A DNA stretch of 64,000 bases from DASPKT01 sp035626475 (GTDB lineage Bacteria > Pseudomonadota > Alphaproteobacteria > Azospirillales > Azospirillaceae), in assembly GCA_035626475.1 (NCBI GenBank), contig DASPNP010000014.1, positions 1-64,000 of the forward strand, read 5' to 3'. Position numbers and translations under genes: made by a program. A model generated the notes under the pieces. It was given only the letters and a program-made list of their open reading frames with translations, was not told the origin of the DNA and ran no database searches. Positions 28,096 through 38,300 of this stretch are shown piece by piece (the stretch's first letter is position 1; each line of letters starts with the position of its first letter).

Positions 28096-29496
28096 ATGAA
28101 CACCACCGACATCCGCGGGCTCGCCCTCACCGGGGCGACGCCCTCCTCCGCCGCGCGCCTGGACCGCGCCACCGAGCTGCTGGCCGGCTTCTACGCCGAC
28201 CCGCTGGCCGAGATCGACGCCGCCATCGAGGAGGCGCCCGGCATGGTCATGGGCCATTGCCTGCGCGCGGCCCTGTTCCTGATCTCCAGCGACCGCGCCT
28301 GCGAGGAGGAGCTCGGCCGCAGCGTTGCCGCCGCCGAGGCGCTGGCGGCGCAGGCCACCGACCGCGAGCGCGGCCACATCGCCGCCGCGCGCGCCTGGCT
28401 GGCCGGCGACTACGCCCGCGCCGGCGACCTCTACGGCCGCGTCGCCCTGGAGAACCCGCACGACCTGCTGGCGCTGCAGATCGCCCACCAGTGCGACTTC
28501 TTCACCGGCCGCTCCGGCATGCTGCGCGACCGCGTCGCCCAGGTGCTGCCGCGCTGGGACGGGGACGTGCCGGGCTTCGGCTATGTGCTGGGCATGCACG
28601 CCTTCGGCCTGGAGGAGACCAACCTTTACGCCCGCGCCGAGGAGGCAGGCCGCCGCGCCGTCGCCCTGAACCCGCGCGATCCCTGGGCCGTCCACGCCGT
28701 CGCCCACGTCATGGAGATGGAGGGCCGGACCGGCGACGGCATCGCCTGGCTGAACGGGACGCGCGAGCATTGGGCCGCGGACAACATGTTCGCCTTCCAC
28801 AACTGGTGGCACCTCGCGTTGCACCATCTGGACCGCGAGGAGACCGGCCGGGTGCTGGCGCTCTATGACGAGGCGGTGCGGCCGCAGTCGAACAACGCGG
28901 CGCTGGAGATGATCGACGCCTCGGCGCTGCTGTGGCGGCTGCGGCTGCGCGGCATCGATGCCGGCGACCGCTGGGACCGCCTCGCCGACGACTGGGCGCC
29001 GCTGGCCGACCAGGGCTACTACGCCTTCAACGACGTGCACGCGCTGATGGCCTTCATCGGCGCCGGCCGCGCCAAGGAGATCCGCCGCGTCGTGGCCGGG
29101 CTGGAGCGCGCGGCGCTGGGCAGCGGCGACAACGCCATGATGAGCCGCGAGGTCGGGCTGCCGCTGGCCCGCGCGCTGCTGGACTTCGAGGCCGGGCGCT
29201 GGGCCGACGCGGCCACCGCGCTGTGGAGCCTGCGCGAGCGGGCGCACCGCTTCGGCGGCAGCCACGCCCAGCGCGACCTGATCCAGCAGACGCTGCTGGA
29301 GGCGGTGCTGCGCCAGGGCGACGCGCCGCTGGCCCGGGCGCTCGCCGCCGAGCGGACCGAGATGAAGCCGTCCAGCGTCTGGAACTGGCGCGCCGCCCAC
29401 CGGGCCGCGACCGCCGCCGGCGATCAGGCGGCCGCACGCCGCGCCGCCGCCAACGCCGTGGCGCTGCTGCCCGCCGCCGCCGGCGTGGCCGCCTGA
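28096..29496 (+). CDS. TTC38-like tetratricopeptide repeat protein
   Basis: A 466-residue cytoplasmic helical-repeat protein. The pattern resembles the tetratricopeptide repeat 38 family: GHCLRAALFLISSDR, LLALQIAHQCDFFTG, DPWAVHAVAHVMEMEGRT, and FHNWWHLALHHLDREETGR; the histidine-rich HNWWHLALHHL segment is characteristic. No signal peptide or membrane helix. The function of bacterial members is unknown. It is 16 nt upstream of a secreted TPR gene and was likely transcribed with it. Confidence 0.85.
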   Translation: MNTTDIRGLALTGATPSSAARLDRATELLAGFYADPLAEIDAAIEEAPGMVMGHCLRAALFLISSDRACEEELGRSVAAAEALAAQATDRERGHIAAARAWLAGDYARAGDLYGRVALENPHDLLALQIAHQCDFFTGRSGMLRDRVAQVLPRWDGDVPGFGYVLGMHAFGLEETNLYARAEEAGRRAVALNPRDPWAVHAVAHVMEMEGRTGDGIAWLNGTREHWAADNMFAFHNWWHLALHHLDREETGRVLALYDEAVRPQSNNAALEMIDASALLWRLRLRGIDAGDRWDRLADDWAPLADQGYYAFNDVHALMAFIGAGRAKEIRRVVAGLERAALGSGDNAMMSREVGLPLARALLDFEAGRWADAATALWSLRERAHRFGGSHAQRDLIQQTLLEAVLRQGDAPLARALAAERTEMKPSSVWNWRAAHRAATAAGDQAAARRAAANAVALLPAAAGVAA

Positions 29497-29512
29497 CCGG
29501 ACGGGAGGAGCG

Positions 29513-31318
29513 ATGATGATGAACCGCAAGCCCTTCCTTCTGCCGGGGGCCGCCGCGCTGGCGCTGGCCGCCGGCATCGCCGCCGCCGCGCCCAGCGCGT
29601 CGGCGTCCGGTCCCGACCCGCTGTCGCCGTCGGCCGCCGCACGGGCCAACTGCGCCCCCGGCCAGGACTCCGCCGCCCTGCTGCGCCGGCTGGCCGCCGC
29701 CCAGACCGCGACCCAGCCCGAGACCAAGCCCTTCCGTCCCAAGGCCGGCGGGAGCCTTGAAGGGAGCGCGCTACCGCTGTTCGGGAAGCTCGGCAATTCC
29801 CGTCTCGACGCGGCGTCGGCGACGGAGCCGGCACGCCCCTGGCTGGACCAGGGCATCCGCTTCGCCTACGCCTTCAACCACCAGGCCGCGGCCGCCTCCT
29901 TCCGCCGGGCGCAGGCGCTGGACCCGGCCTGCATCCTCTGCCATTGGGGCGAGGCGCTGGTGCTGGGCCCCAACATCAACGCGCCCATGGAGCCCGGCGC
30001 CAACGAACTGGCGCTGGCGGCGCTGGAGCGCGCCCGGGCGCTGCTGCCCAAGGCATCCGATAAGGAGCGGGCGCTGGTGGAGGCGCTGTCCCGGCGCTAC
30101 GCCCCGGGCGACGACCGCACCGGGCTGGACGCCGCCTATGCCGACGCCATGGCGGCGGTGGTGGCGCGCTTCCCCGACGATGCCGAGATCGCCGTTCTGG
30201 CGGCCGAGGCGCTGATGGACACCCAGCCCTGGGACTATTGGGAGGCGGCGGGCACCCGGCCCAAGGGCCGCGCGGCGGAGATCGTCGGCCTGCTGGACCG
30301 GGCGCTGGCGCTGAACCCGGACCATGCCGGCGCCCTGCACTACGCCATCCACCTGCACGAGGCCTCGGCCACGCCGCAGCGGGCGGAGCCGCTGGCCGAC
30401 CGGCTGGCCGCTTTGGATCTGGAGGCGGGGCACCTGGTGCACATGCCGAGCCATCTCTACTACCGGATCGGCCGCTACCGCGACAGCATCGACGCCAACC
30501 TCCAGGCGATCGAGGCCGACGAGGCGATGCAGCGGCGCATGCCGCAGGCCGGCCTCTATCCCGGCGCCTACTACCCGCACAACATCCACTTCGCCATGAG
30601 CGCCGCGCAGATGGCCGGCGACGGCGCCACGGTCATCGCCATGGCGGACAAGCTGGCGCGGGTGGTGACGGCGGACAGCGTCCGGGTGGCGCCCTGGGTG
30701 CAGCCGATCATGGCCGCCCAGTACGTCGCCCGCGCCCAGTACGGCGACCCCGCCGCCGTGCTGGCGGTGCCGGAGCCCGGGCCGGGGCTGCCCTTCGTGC
30801 GCGGGCTGTGGCGCTATGCCAGGGGCGTCGCCCTGGCGGCATCCGGGCGCGCGGACGCGGCGAAGGCGGAGGCCGGGCTGATCCGCGGGCTGGCGGAGGC
30901 GGGCGACTTCGCCGACGTCGCCGCCGCCGGCATCCCGGGCGCCGACATACTGCGCCTCGCCGCCGAGGTGGTGGAGGCGCGGGCCGCCCAGGCCGCCGGC
31001 GACCGGGCCGGCGCCATCGCCCGGCTGCAGCGGGCCGCCGCCATCCAGGAGGGGCTGGGCTACACCGAGCCGCCGCACTGGTACTTCCCCGTGGACCAGG
31101 CGCTGGGCGCGCAGCTGCTGCTGGCCGGGCGCACGGACGAGGCCGAGGCCGCCTTCCGCCGCAGCCTCGCCAAGGCGCCCAACGACGGCCGCGCCCTGTT
31201 CGGGCTGGCCGAGGTGGCGCGCATCCGGGGCGACGCGGCGGCGCTGAAGGCCGCCCGTGCCGACCTCGCCCGCGCCTGGGCGGGCGACGCCGGCCGGCTG
31301 AAGCTCACCGACCTGTGA
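29513..31318 (+). CDS. Secreted TPR-repeat protein
   Basis: A 601-residue exported protein. The signal peptide (LLPGAAALALAAGIAAAAPSASA) leads to many 34-residue helical repeats (WLDQGIRFAYAFNHQAAAAS, LAPDHAGALHYAIHLHEAS-like and LLLAGRTDEAEAAFRR). The segment CILCHWGEALVLGPNIN has a CxxC near the start. Ends with alternate Arg/Ala helices. Start is one of three ATGs at 29513-29519 after GGGAGGAG. With the cytoplasmic TPR partner, it may form a paired scaffold across the membrane, but no function is known. Confidence 0.85.
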   Translation: MMMNRKPFLLPGAAALALAAGIAAAAPSASASGPDPLSPSAAARANCAPGQDSAALLRRLAAAQTATQPETKPFRPKAGGSLEGSALPLFGKLGNSRLDAASATEPARPWLDQGIRFAYAFNHQAAAASFRRAQALDPACILCHWGEALVLGPNINAPMEPGANELALAALERARALLPKASDKERALVEALSRRYAPGDDRTGLDAAYADAMAAVVARFPDDAEIAVLAAEALMDTQPWDYWEAAGTRPKGRAAEIVGLLDRALALNPDHAGALHYAIHLHEASATPQRAEPLADRLAALDLEAGHLVHMPSHLYYRIGRYRDSIDANLQAIEADEAMQRRMPQAGLYPGAYYPHNIHFAMSAAQMAGDGATVIAMADKLARVVTADSVRVAPWVQPIMAAQYVARAQYGDPAAVLAVPEPGPGLPFVRGLWRYARGVALAASGRADAAKAEAGLIRGLAEAGDFADVAAAGIPGADILRLAAEVVEARAAQAAGDRAGAIARLQRAAAIQEGLGYTEPPHWYFPVDQALGAQLLLAGRTDEAEAAFRRSLAKAPNDGRALFGLAEVARIRGDAAALKAARADLARAWAGDAGRLKLTDL

Positions 31319-31334
31319 GGCGCGCGCGCCGCCG

Positions 31335-32162
31335 TCAGGTTCCCGGGCGCTCCGCCCCGCGGGCCTCGACGGCGGCGCGCAGTTCCGCCAGCTCGCGCAG
31401 GATGGCGTCCAGCTTGCGCTGGTCCTCCGCCTCCTGCGCCTCGCCCTCGGCCCGGTGCAGCCGCTGCATGCTGTCGACGATGACGGCGACGAACAGGTTC
31501 AGCACGGCGAAGGTCGTGACCAGGATGTAGGCCAGAAAGAACAGGATCGACCAGGGGTGGACGTCCATCACCGGCTTGACGATCTCCGCCGACCAGCCGT
31601 CCAGCGTCATCAGCTGGAACAGGGTGAAGAGCGACGGGCCCAGCGAGCCGAACCGGTCGGGGAACTCGGCGCCGAACAGGTTGGTCGCCATGACCGCCGA
31701 GATGTAGAGGAACAGCACCAGCACCGCCGCGATCGAGCCGATGCCCGGCAGCGCCCCGACCAGGGCCGACACCACCGCCCGCATCTCCGGCACCGCCGTG
31801 ACCAGCCGGAAGGCGCGCACGATCCTGAGCGCCCGCAGCACGTTCAGCGCCCCCGCCGCCGGGATCAGCGAGACCGCCACGATGGCGGCGTCGAACAGGT
31901 TCCAGGGGCTGCGGAAGAAGGACCGGCCGTAGGCCGCCAGCCGCAGCGCGATCTCCGCCGCGAAGAAGGCGACGAACAGCCGGTCCGCCGCGTCGATGGC
32001 GCCGCCGAGGCGCTCCCAGGCGGCGGGCACCGCCTCCAGCCCCAGCAGCAGGGCGTTCGCCAGGATGGCGCCGATCACGACCTTGCCGAAGGTCGGGTTC
32101 TCGACGATGCGCCGCGCGACCTCGCGCGGGTCGGTCGCCGGCTTCAGGGCGGTGTCGCTCAA
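31335..32162 (-). CDS. Voltage-gated-type cation channel (NaChBac-like ion transporter)
   Basis: A 275-residue six-helix channel subunit. S4 shows arginines at every third position (LRALRIVRAFRLV), which is the voltage sensor; the pore has the filter TLDGW (about residues 186-190), close to TLESW of NaChBac but with Asp-Gly replacing Glu-Ser, so selectivity may differ. S6 (FLAYILVTTFAVLNLFVAVIVD) and a C-terminal coiled coil (EGEAQEAEDQRKLDAILREL) complete the channel. I choose a TTG start at 32162 since GGAGG lies 6 nt before it; no ATG gives a sensible start. Function: membrane excitability or sodium/calcium entry. Confidence 0.87.
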   Translation of the reverse strand: MSDTALKPATDPREVARRIVENPTFGKVVIGAILANALLLGLEAVPAAWERLGGAIDAADRLFVAFFAAEIALRLAAYGRSFFRSPWNLFDAAIVAVSLIPAAGALNVLRALRIVRAFRLVTAVPEMRAVVSALVGALPGIGSIAAVLVLFLYISAVMATNLFGAEFPDRFGSLGPSLFTLFQLMTLDGWSAEIVKPVMDVHPWSILFFLAYILVTTFAVLNLFVAVIVDSMQRLHRAEGEAQEAEDQRKLDAILRELAELRAAVEARGAERPGT

Positions 32163-32263
32163 TTCTGGCCTCCGGTGGGCATGCGGATGCCGCGTGATTT
32201 TGGGAGCGTACCGCCTGCGCGCAAGAGGGGTGATCCCCTCCGTTCGCGCATCGTCGCGCCGCC

Positions 32264-33769
32264 TCAGCCCGCGTGGAAATTGCCGTGCAGGCCGAGCGGC
32301 AGGGCGTAGGGCAGCCGCGCCAGGGCCAGCGGCCCCGATGCCAGGTCCAGCGCGTCGAACACCGCGAGCCGCGTCACCCCCTCCTTCCAGTCCAGGGAGG
32401 TGCCGAGCAGCCAGCCCTGTCCCTCCCCGTCGCTCCCCGGCCGCGGCACGAAGAGATGCTCCTCCGCCAGCACGGTGGGGCCGTAATCGAAGATCTCCTC
32501 CGCCCCGCTCTCCAGGTCGAAGCGGCGCACCGTGTTCAGGTCGCGGGCATCGCGGCCGCGGGTCAGGGTCCAAAGATGGCGGTTGCGCCGCGCGGCCTTC
32601 CGGGGATCGATGCGCGGGAACTCCACCGCGCCCTCGCCGAACCGCACCTCGGCCCGCAGGCTGCGGCTGTCCAGCCGGATATGGGCGGGACGGGACCGGG
32701 CGCCGCCCGGCTCCCCGCCCCGCATGACCTCGCTCATCCCCTGGAGCGTGTCGCCTGGTTCCCCGTACCAGCAGGCGTCGAAGCGGATGACGCCGTCGCC
32801 GTCCTCCCAGCCATTGCCGTAATGGAAGATCCAGCCGGCGGGCAGTTCGGCGAAGCGGGCGCGCGTCAGGTCGTCCTTCGCCACCAGCATCAGCCGCGTC
32901 GGCCGTTGCGGCTGCCAGACATGCGAGTCGAGGAAGCTGGCGCCCGCCCGCGCCCGATCGCGGTCCAGGGCCAACGGCGGCAGCGGGATCACCAGATGCC
33001 GCTCGGTCGTGATGAAGTCGTGGACCATGCCCAGGTCCGGCACCCGGTGCGGCACCAGTTCCGCCAGCCTCCCGTCCGCGCCGATGCGGTAGATCACCAG
33101 CACCCCGGCATAGGCGGCGGTGCCGATGTTCCAGAGCGTGCCGTCCGGCTCCACCCTGGGATGGGCGGAGAAGGGCAGTCCGGCCGCCTGGTCGGACCAG
33201 ACGACGGGCCCCCGCGTCTCCAGCGTCTCCGGATCGACGTCGTGGGCCGAGCCGCCCTCCCACAGCGCCAGCAGCCGCCCGCCATGCTCCAGGGCGCTGA
33301 TGTTGGCGACGTTCATGGCGTCGGGACCGCGCACGCCGCCCATGCCGGGCAGGACGGTGCCGAAGCCCGGCACCAGCATGCGGCCCGCCGCCACCTCCGC
33401 CCGGTGCTTCTCCGTCGCCACGAAGCGGCCGCGGTGGGAGACCGTTCCGTCAGCGAAACGGAATTGCTGCAGCATGCCGTCCCCATCGAACCAGTGGCGG
33501 TAGCGCACGCCGCCGACCTCGTGCCGGGCGGGGCCGTTGCGCGTCAGCCGGCCGGACAGGCCGGGCGGCAGGCGCCCCTCGACGGGCAGGCGGGACGTCT
33601 CCAGCCGCTCCTCCGCCACCGAGCGGTACCCCAGCAGCCAGGGCTTCTCCGGCAGGGCGGCGGCGAAGGCGGCGGCCCAGTCGTCGGGCGCGGCGGCCCC
33701 GGCGACACCGGGCAGCAGGGGCAGGAGGGCGCCGGCCAGCCCGGCGCGCAGCAGCTCGCGGCGATGCAT
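32264..33769 (-). CDS. Carotenoid oxygenase family (RPE65-like) protein
   Basis: A 501-residue carotenoid/stilbene-cleavage type dioxygenase. The four iron-binding histidines are visible in SAHPRV, VHDFITTERH, FHYGNGWE and the C-terminal LHGNFHAG. The N-terminus (MHRRELLRAGLAGALLPLLPG) looks like a Tat or Sec signal, which suggests a periplasmic or secreted enzyme. It overlaps no gene but is only 8 nt from the DUF2141 protein gene downstream of it in transcription order, so they form an operon. Substrate could be a carotenoid or a lignin-derived stilbene. Confidence 0.93.
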   Translation of the reverse strand: MHRRELLRAGLAGALLPLLPGVAGAAAPDDWAAAFAAALPEKPWLLGYRSVAEERLETSRLPVEGRLPPGLSGRLTRNGPARHEVGGVRYRHWFDGDGMLQQFRFADGTVSHRGRFVATEKHRAEVAAGRMLVPGFGTVLPGMGGVRGPDAMNVANISALEHGGRLLALWEGGSAHDVDPETLETRGPVVWSDQAAGLPFSAHPRVEPDGTLWNIGTAAYAGVLVIYRIGADGRLAELVPHRVPDLGMVHDFITTERHLVIPLPPLALDRDRARAGASFLDSHVWQPQRPTRLMLVAKDDLTRARFAELPAGWIFHYGNGWEDGDGVIRFDACWYGEPGDTLQGMSEVMRGGEPGGARSRPAHIRLDSRSLRAEVRFGEGAVEFPRIDPRKAARRNRHLWTLTRGRDARDLNTVRRFDLESGAEEIFDYGPTVLAEEHLFVPRPGSDGEGQGWLLGTSLDWKEGVTRLAVFDALDLASGPLALARLPYALPLGLHGNFHAG

Positions 33770-33777
33770 GGGAGGCC

Positions 33778-34206
33778 TCAGCGCTTCAGGGTCAGGGTCA
33801 CGGCGCGCGGGGCGGCGTCATGCGCCACGGCCGCCTGCTCGAAGGAGGGCTGGCCCATGGTGCCCATGGCGTCGTTGCTGAAGCCGTAGGGCTCGCTGGG
33901 GATGCCCAGCAGGTTGGTGCCCATCCGGCCGTCCCCGTCCAGGTCCTGGTAGGCGCGGACGGCGTAGCGTCCGGCCGGCAGGTCGAACGCGAAGGTCGCG
34001 GCCCCGCCGATCACGCGCACTTGCAGCGCCGCGACGGGCTTGTCACCCTTGTCCATCGCGGCGGCGCTGTCGAAGATGACGGCGCGGATGGCTCCCTGGT
34101 CCGGTACGGCGTTGGCGACGGTAACCGTCAGCGGCTCGGCTCGGGCGCCGGGCGCGGCGAGGACGGCCAGTAGGAAGGCGAGGCGGGTGGAGGTCGGCGT
34201 GCGCAT
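33778..34206 (-). CDS. DUF2141 domain secreted protein
   Basis: A 142-residue exported beta-rich protein. The signal peptide (LAFLLAVLAAPGARA) is followed by the DUF2141 fold: GAIRAVIFDSAAAM, FAFDLPAGRYAVRAYQDLDGDGRMGTN-like segments, and GIPSEPYGFSNDA. Family members are immunoglobulin-like and often lie near carotenoid oxygenase or cell-envelope genes. It is the first gene of the two-gene operon with the carotenoid oxygenase. Confidence 0.9.
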   Translation of the reverse strand: MRTPTSTRLAFLLAVLAAPGARAEPLTVTVANAVPDQGAIRAVIFDSAAAMDKGDKPVAALQVRVIGGAATFAFDLPAGRYAVRAYQDLDGDGRMGTNLLGIPSEPYGFSNDAMGTMGQPSFEQAAVAHDAAPRAVTLTLKR

Positions 34207-34329
34207 GGGGGCTCCTGCAGTCGGATGTGGGATGGCGGCCGGGGACGGCGTCCGGCCGCACCCTCGCCGTGCCGCGGCCGCCGCTCAATGCCGTTTCCGC
34301 GAGGCGCCGCCTCCTCTTCGCGAGGCGTC

Positions 34330-35184
34330 ATGACCCTGCAATTCACGAAGCGCGAAGCGCCGGCCGGCGGCCTCACGCCCGCCCGGCTGGGGCGCGACGC
34401 CGGCCTGATCGGCGGGCTGACGCTGCTGCTGGCGCTGCTGGGCCCCTACGGCACCTTCGACGACATGACGCTGGGCCGGAGGCTGGCCTATTGGGGGACG
34501 GCCATCGGTCTGAACGCCCTGCAGATCGGACTGCTGGACGCGCTCTTCCGCCGGCTGCCGGCGACCATGGGATTGCCGGTCTGGGGGCGGGCGACGCTGG
34601 TGGCGCTCCTGGCGTCCGTGCCGGCGACCTTCGAGGTCCTGTTCCTGGAGCAGCTGCTGCGGCCGGGGCGCGACCTCGTCTCCACCCCGATGGCCGCCCT
34701 CTATCTCTATTTCCACGTCGCCCTGGTGACGCTGGGCATCAACCTGCCGGTCACGATGCTGCAGGATCGGACGGGAACGCGGGCCGCCCCCGCCGGTCCC
34801 GTTCCGGTCGCACCCACCGCTTCGCCTGCGGCGCCCCCCCAGGCGCCCACGGCTCCCGTACCCTTCCTGAGGCGGATCCCGCCACATCTGGGCGAGGAGC
34901 TCCTGGCGCTGGAGATGGAGGACCATTACCTGCGCATCCACACGGCCCTGGGCAGCGATCTCATCCTCTGCCGCCTGTCCGACGCGCTGGCCGAGCTGGC
35001 CGCCATGGACGGGATGCGGGTCCACCGTTCCTTCTGGGTGGCGCGGGCGGCCGTGGCGTCGGCCCGGCGGGAGGAGGGGCGGGCGACGCTGCGCCTGTCC
35101 AACGGCATGGAGGTTCCGGTGAGCCGCACCTTCCTGCCGGCCGTGCGCGCCGCCGGCTGGCTGGACGGGGCGGTCCGGAACTGA
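34330..35184 (+). CDS. Membrane-anchored LytTR transcription regulator
   Basis: A 284-residue protein with four predicted membrane helices (about residues 25-150: AGLIGGLTLLLALLGPYG, LAYWGTAIGLNALQIGL, ATLVALLASVPATFEVLF, LYLYFHVALVTLGINLP), a Pro/Ala-rich linker and a LytTR DNA-binding domain (about 185-280: LLALEMEDHYLRIHT, MRVHRSFWV). It lacks a receiver domain and so is a one-component regulator sensing at the membrane. The start at 34330 (GAGGCGTC before ATG) gives the expected N-terminus. It is divergent from the DUF2141 operon. Confidence 0.88.
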   Translation: MTLQFTKREAPAGGLTPARLGRDAGLIGGLTLLLALLGPYGTFDDMTLGRRLAYWGTAIGLNALQIGLLDALFRRLPATMGLPVWGRATLVALLASVPATFEVLFLEQLLRPGRDLVSTPMAALYLYFHVALVTLGINLPVTMLQDRTGTRAAPAGPVPVAPTASPAAPPQAPTAPVPFLRRIPPHLGEELLALEMEDHYLRIHTALGSDLILCRLSDALAELAAMDGMRVHRSFWVARAAVASARREEGRATLRLSNGMEVPVSRTFLPAVRAAGWLDGAVRN

Positions 35185-35304
35185 TCCGGTTCCCCGACGG
35201 GGCATCGAAAACCTGTGACACGGGCGTCCGCCCCGTGGCGGCACTGGACGGCGGCTGCGCCCTCGCCCATGCTGCCCTTAAGGATAGGCAGGGGTGACCC
35301 GAAG

Positions 35305-38300
35305 GTGCTGACGCGTGTGAAGGGCCTGGTTCCGGCCGTGGCGGCCGCCCTGCTTCTGCTGGCGACGCCCGCCGCCCGGGCGGAACCGGAGACCGCCTGG
35401 TCGGGAATCGCCGCGCCGCTGTTCGAGCCGGTGCCGCTGCCGGCCGGCGTCTCCCGGCTGGTGGTCGGGTTGGCGCAGGACCGCGAGGGGCTGATCTGGC
35501 TTGGTACGGTCGGCGGCCTGGTCCGCTGGGACGGGCACCGCACCCGGGTCTACAAGCACGATCCCGACGATCCCTATTCGCTGCCGGACAATTTCGTCTT
35601 CGCCACGCTGGTGGACCGGCAGGGGCGGCTCTGGGTCGGCACCAACGGCGGCGGGCTGGCGCGGCACGACGCCGCCACCGACCGCTTCGTGCGCATCCCC
35701 TCGGGGCCGGGCGGGCTGCCGCAGGCGCCGATCTGGGACCTGCGGGAGGACCGCGACGGCGGCATCTGGGCCGGCACGGCCAAGGGCGCCTGGCGGCTGG
35801 ACCCGGCCACCGGCGCGGTGACCGGGCTGCGCGCCGGGCCGGACGGGCTGCCCGACGATCCGGTGGTCATGGTGCGGGACGGCGAGGCGGGCGACCTGTG
35901 GATCGGCACCTCGGCCGGGCTGGCGCGGCGCGAGGCGGCCACGGGCAGGGTCGTGACGCTGGAGTCGCGCGGCTTCGGCGAGGCCGTGCCCGAGATCCGC
36001 TCGCTGCTGCGCGATGGGGCGGGCCGCACCTGGATCGGCACGCGCGGCCACGGGCTGGCCACGCTCGACCCGGACGGCGCGGTCCGCCGCCTGTCCGTGG
36101 CGCCCGAGCTGGACGGCGCCTGGGTGGAGGAGATCATCGAGGTGACGCCGGGCCGGTTCTGGCTCGCCACCAACGGGCAGGGGCTGTTCGAGTACCGGCC
36201 CGGCATGCCGGGCCAGGGCCGGCTCCGCCGGTTCGGCCACGACCCGCGCCAGGCCACCAGCCTCGCCGACGACAGCGTCTGGTCCGTCATCCGCGACCGG
36301 ACCGGCCAGCTCTGGATCGCCACGCAGCAGGGGGTCAGCCGGTTCGACCCGGGCCAGGTCTCCATCGCCTCGATCATGCCGGGCGACGACCCGCGCACGA
36401 CGCTGGCCGACCCCGACGTGCGGGCGCTGGCGGTCGACCCGGCCGGGCGGCTCTGGATCGGCTACCGCGGGGCGGGGCTCGACATCTTCGACCCCAAGGC
36501 GGGCCGCGTCGCCCAGCTGCGCCCCGACCCGGCGCGGCCGACCCGCTCGCCGCCGCGCAGCAACAAGCTCAGCTTCGCCCCGGCGCCGGGCGGCGGCTTC
36601 CTGCTCGGCACCGATGTCGGGCTCTACCTGGTCGATGCCGAGGCGCACGGGGCGCGGCGGCTGGAGCTGGCCGGGCTGGACCCGGTGGTGGAGATCTCCT
36701 CCCTGCACCGGGACGGCGGCGTGCTGTGGATCGGCACCGCCTCCTCGGGCCTCTACCGCCATGTGCTGGGCAGCGGCACGGCGGAGCTGGCGGCTGGCGC
36801 CGGCGGCCCGTCCGGCCTGAGCAACCCGCATGTCGAGATCATCGTCCCGATCGCCGACGGCCAGTTCTGGATCGGCACGCGCGACGGGCTGAACCGCTTC
36901 GACCCGGCGCGGGGCGTGGTGGAGCGCATCGGCGCCGACCGCCAGGACCCGGCGTCGCTGGCGAACCGGCAGGTGGTCCATGCGCTGCTCGACCGCAAGG
37001 GGCGGCTCTGGGCGTCGGTGCCGGGCGCGGGGCTGGACGTGCTGGAGGGCCGCGACGCCGCCGGGCGGCCGATCTTCCGGCGCATCGGCCTGCGCGACGG
37101 GCTGCCCAACGACCGGCCGAACGCGCTGGCGCTGGACGGGCAGGGGCGGGTCTGGCTCAGCAGCGACGACGGCTTGGCGGTGATCGACCCGGACAGCTTC
37201 AAGGTCCGTACCTTCGGCCGTGCCGACGGCTACGCCGCCAAGAGCGCCTGGATCCGCGACGTGGCGGTGCTGCCCACGGGGGAGATCGCCTTCGGCGGCT
37301 TCGGCGCGCTGACCCTGGTGCGCCCCGACGCGACGGAGGCCGCGCCGCCGGTGCCGTCGCTGGTCTTCACGGAATTGCGCGTCGGCGGCCGCGTGCTGCG
37401 CGGCGCCAAGGGGCTGGACGCCGTCGACCCTGTGGTGGTGCGGCCGGACGCCAACAGCCTGGCGGTGGAGTTCGCCGGGCTGGACTATGCCGGGACGGAG
37501 CGGCTCGCCTACTCCTACCTGCTGGACGGCTTCGACCGGTACTGGACCCAGGTGGATTCCAGCCGCCGCGTCGCCGCCTATACCGGCCTGCCGCCGGGCG
37601 ACCATGTGCTGCGGGTGCGGGTGGCCGACCGCGAGGGCGCCTGGAGCGACCGCGAGTCGCGGCTGCATGTCCGGGTGCTGCCGGCCTGGCACCAGACGCT
37701 GTGGTTCCGGGCGCTGGCGCTGCTGGCGGCGGTCGGGCTGGTCAGCGCCATCGTCTATGCCCGCACGCGGGTGCTGCGCCGGCGCGAGCGGGAGCTGGCC
37801 GCCCTGGTCGCCCAGCGCACGCGCGAGCTGACCGAGAGCCATCTGCGGCTGGAGCGCATCGCCTTCGAGGACGCGCTGACCGGCCTGCCCAACCGCCGCA
37901 TGTTCAACGACGCCGTGGCGCGCCTGACGTCGGCCGCGGCACGGCGCGGGGCGCCGCTGGGGCTGGCGCTGATCGACGTCGACCGCTTCAAGCAGGTCAA
38001 CGATACGCTGGGCCACGACGCCGGCGACGCGCTGCTGGTGGAGGTGGCGAACCGGCTGCGCGCCGCCATGCGCGGCTCCGACATGGTGGCGCGGCTGGGC
38101 GGCGACGAGTTCGCCGTGCTGCTGCCGGACCTCGAGGCGGGCGAGGGTGTCGAGGTCGTGGGCGTGCGGCTGCAGGCCGCCGCCGCCGATCCGGTGGCGC
38201 TGCCCGTCGGCAGCCACCGCGTCGGGCTCAGCATCGGCATCGCCGTCCTGCCCGGCGGCGAGGTCCGGCCGGAGACGCTCTACAAGGCCGCGGACCTGGC

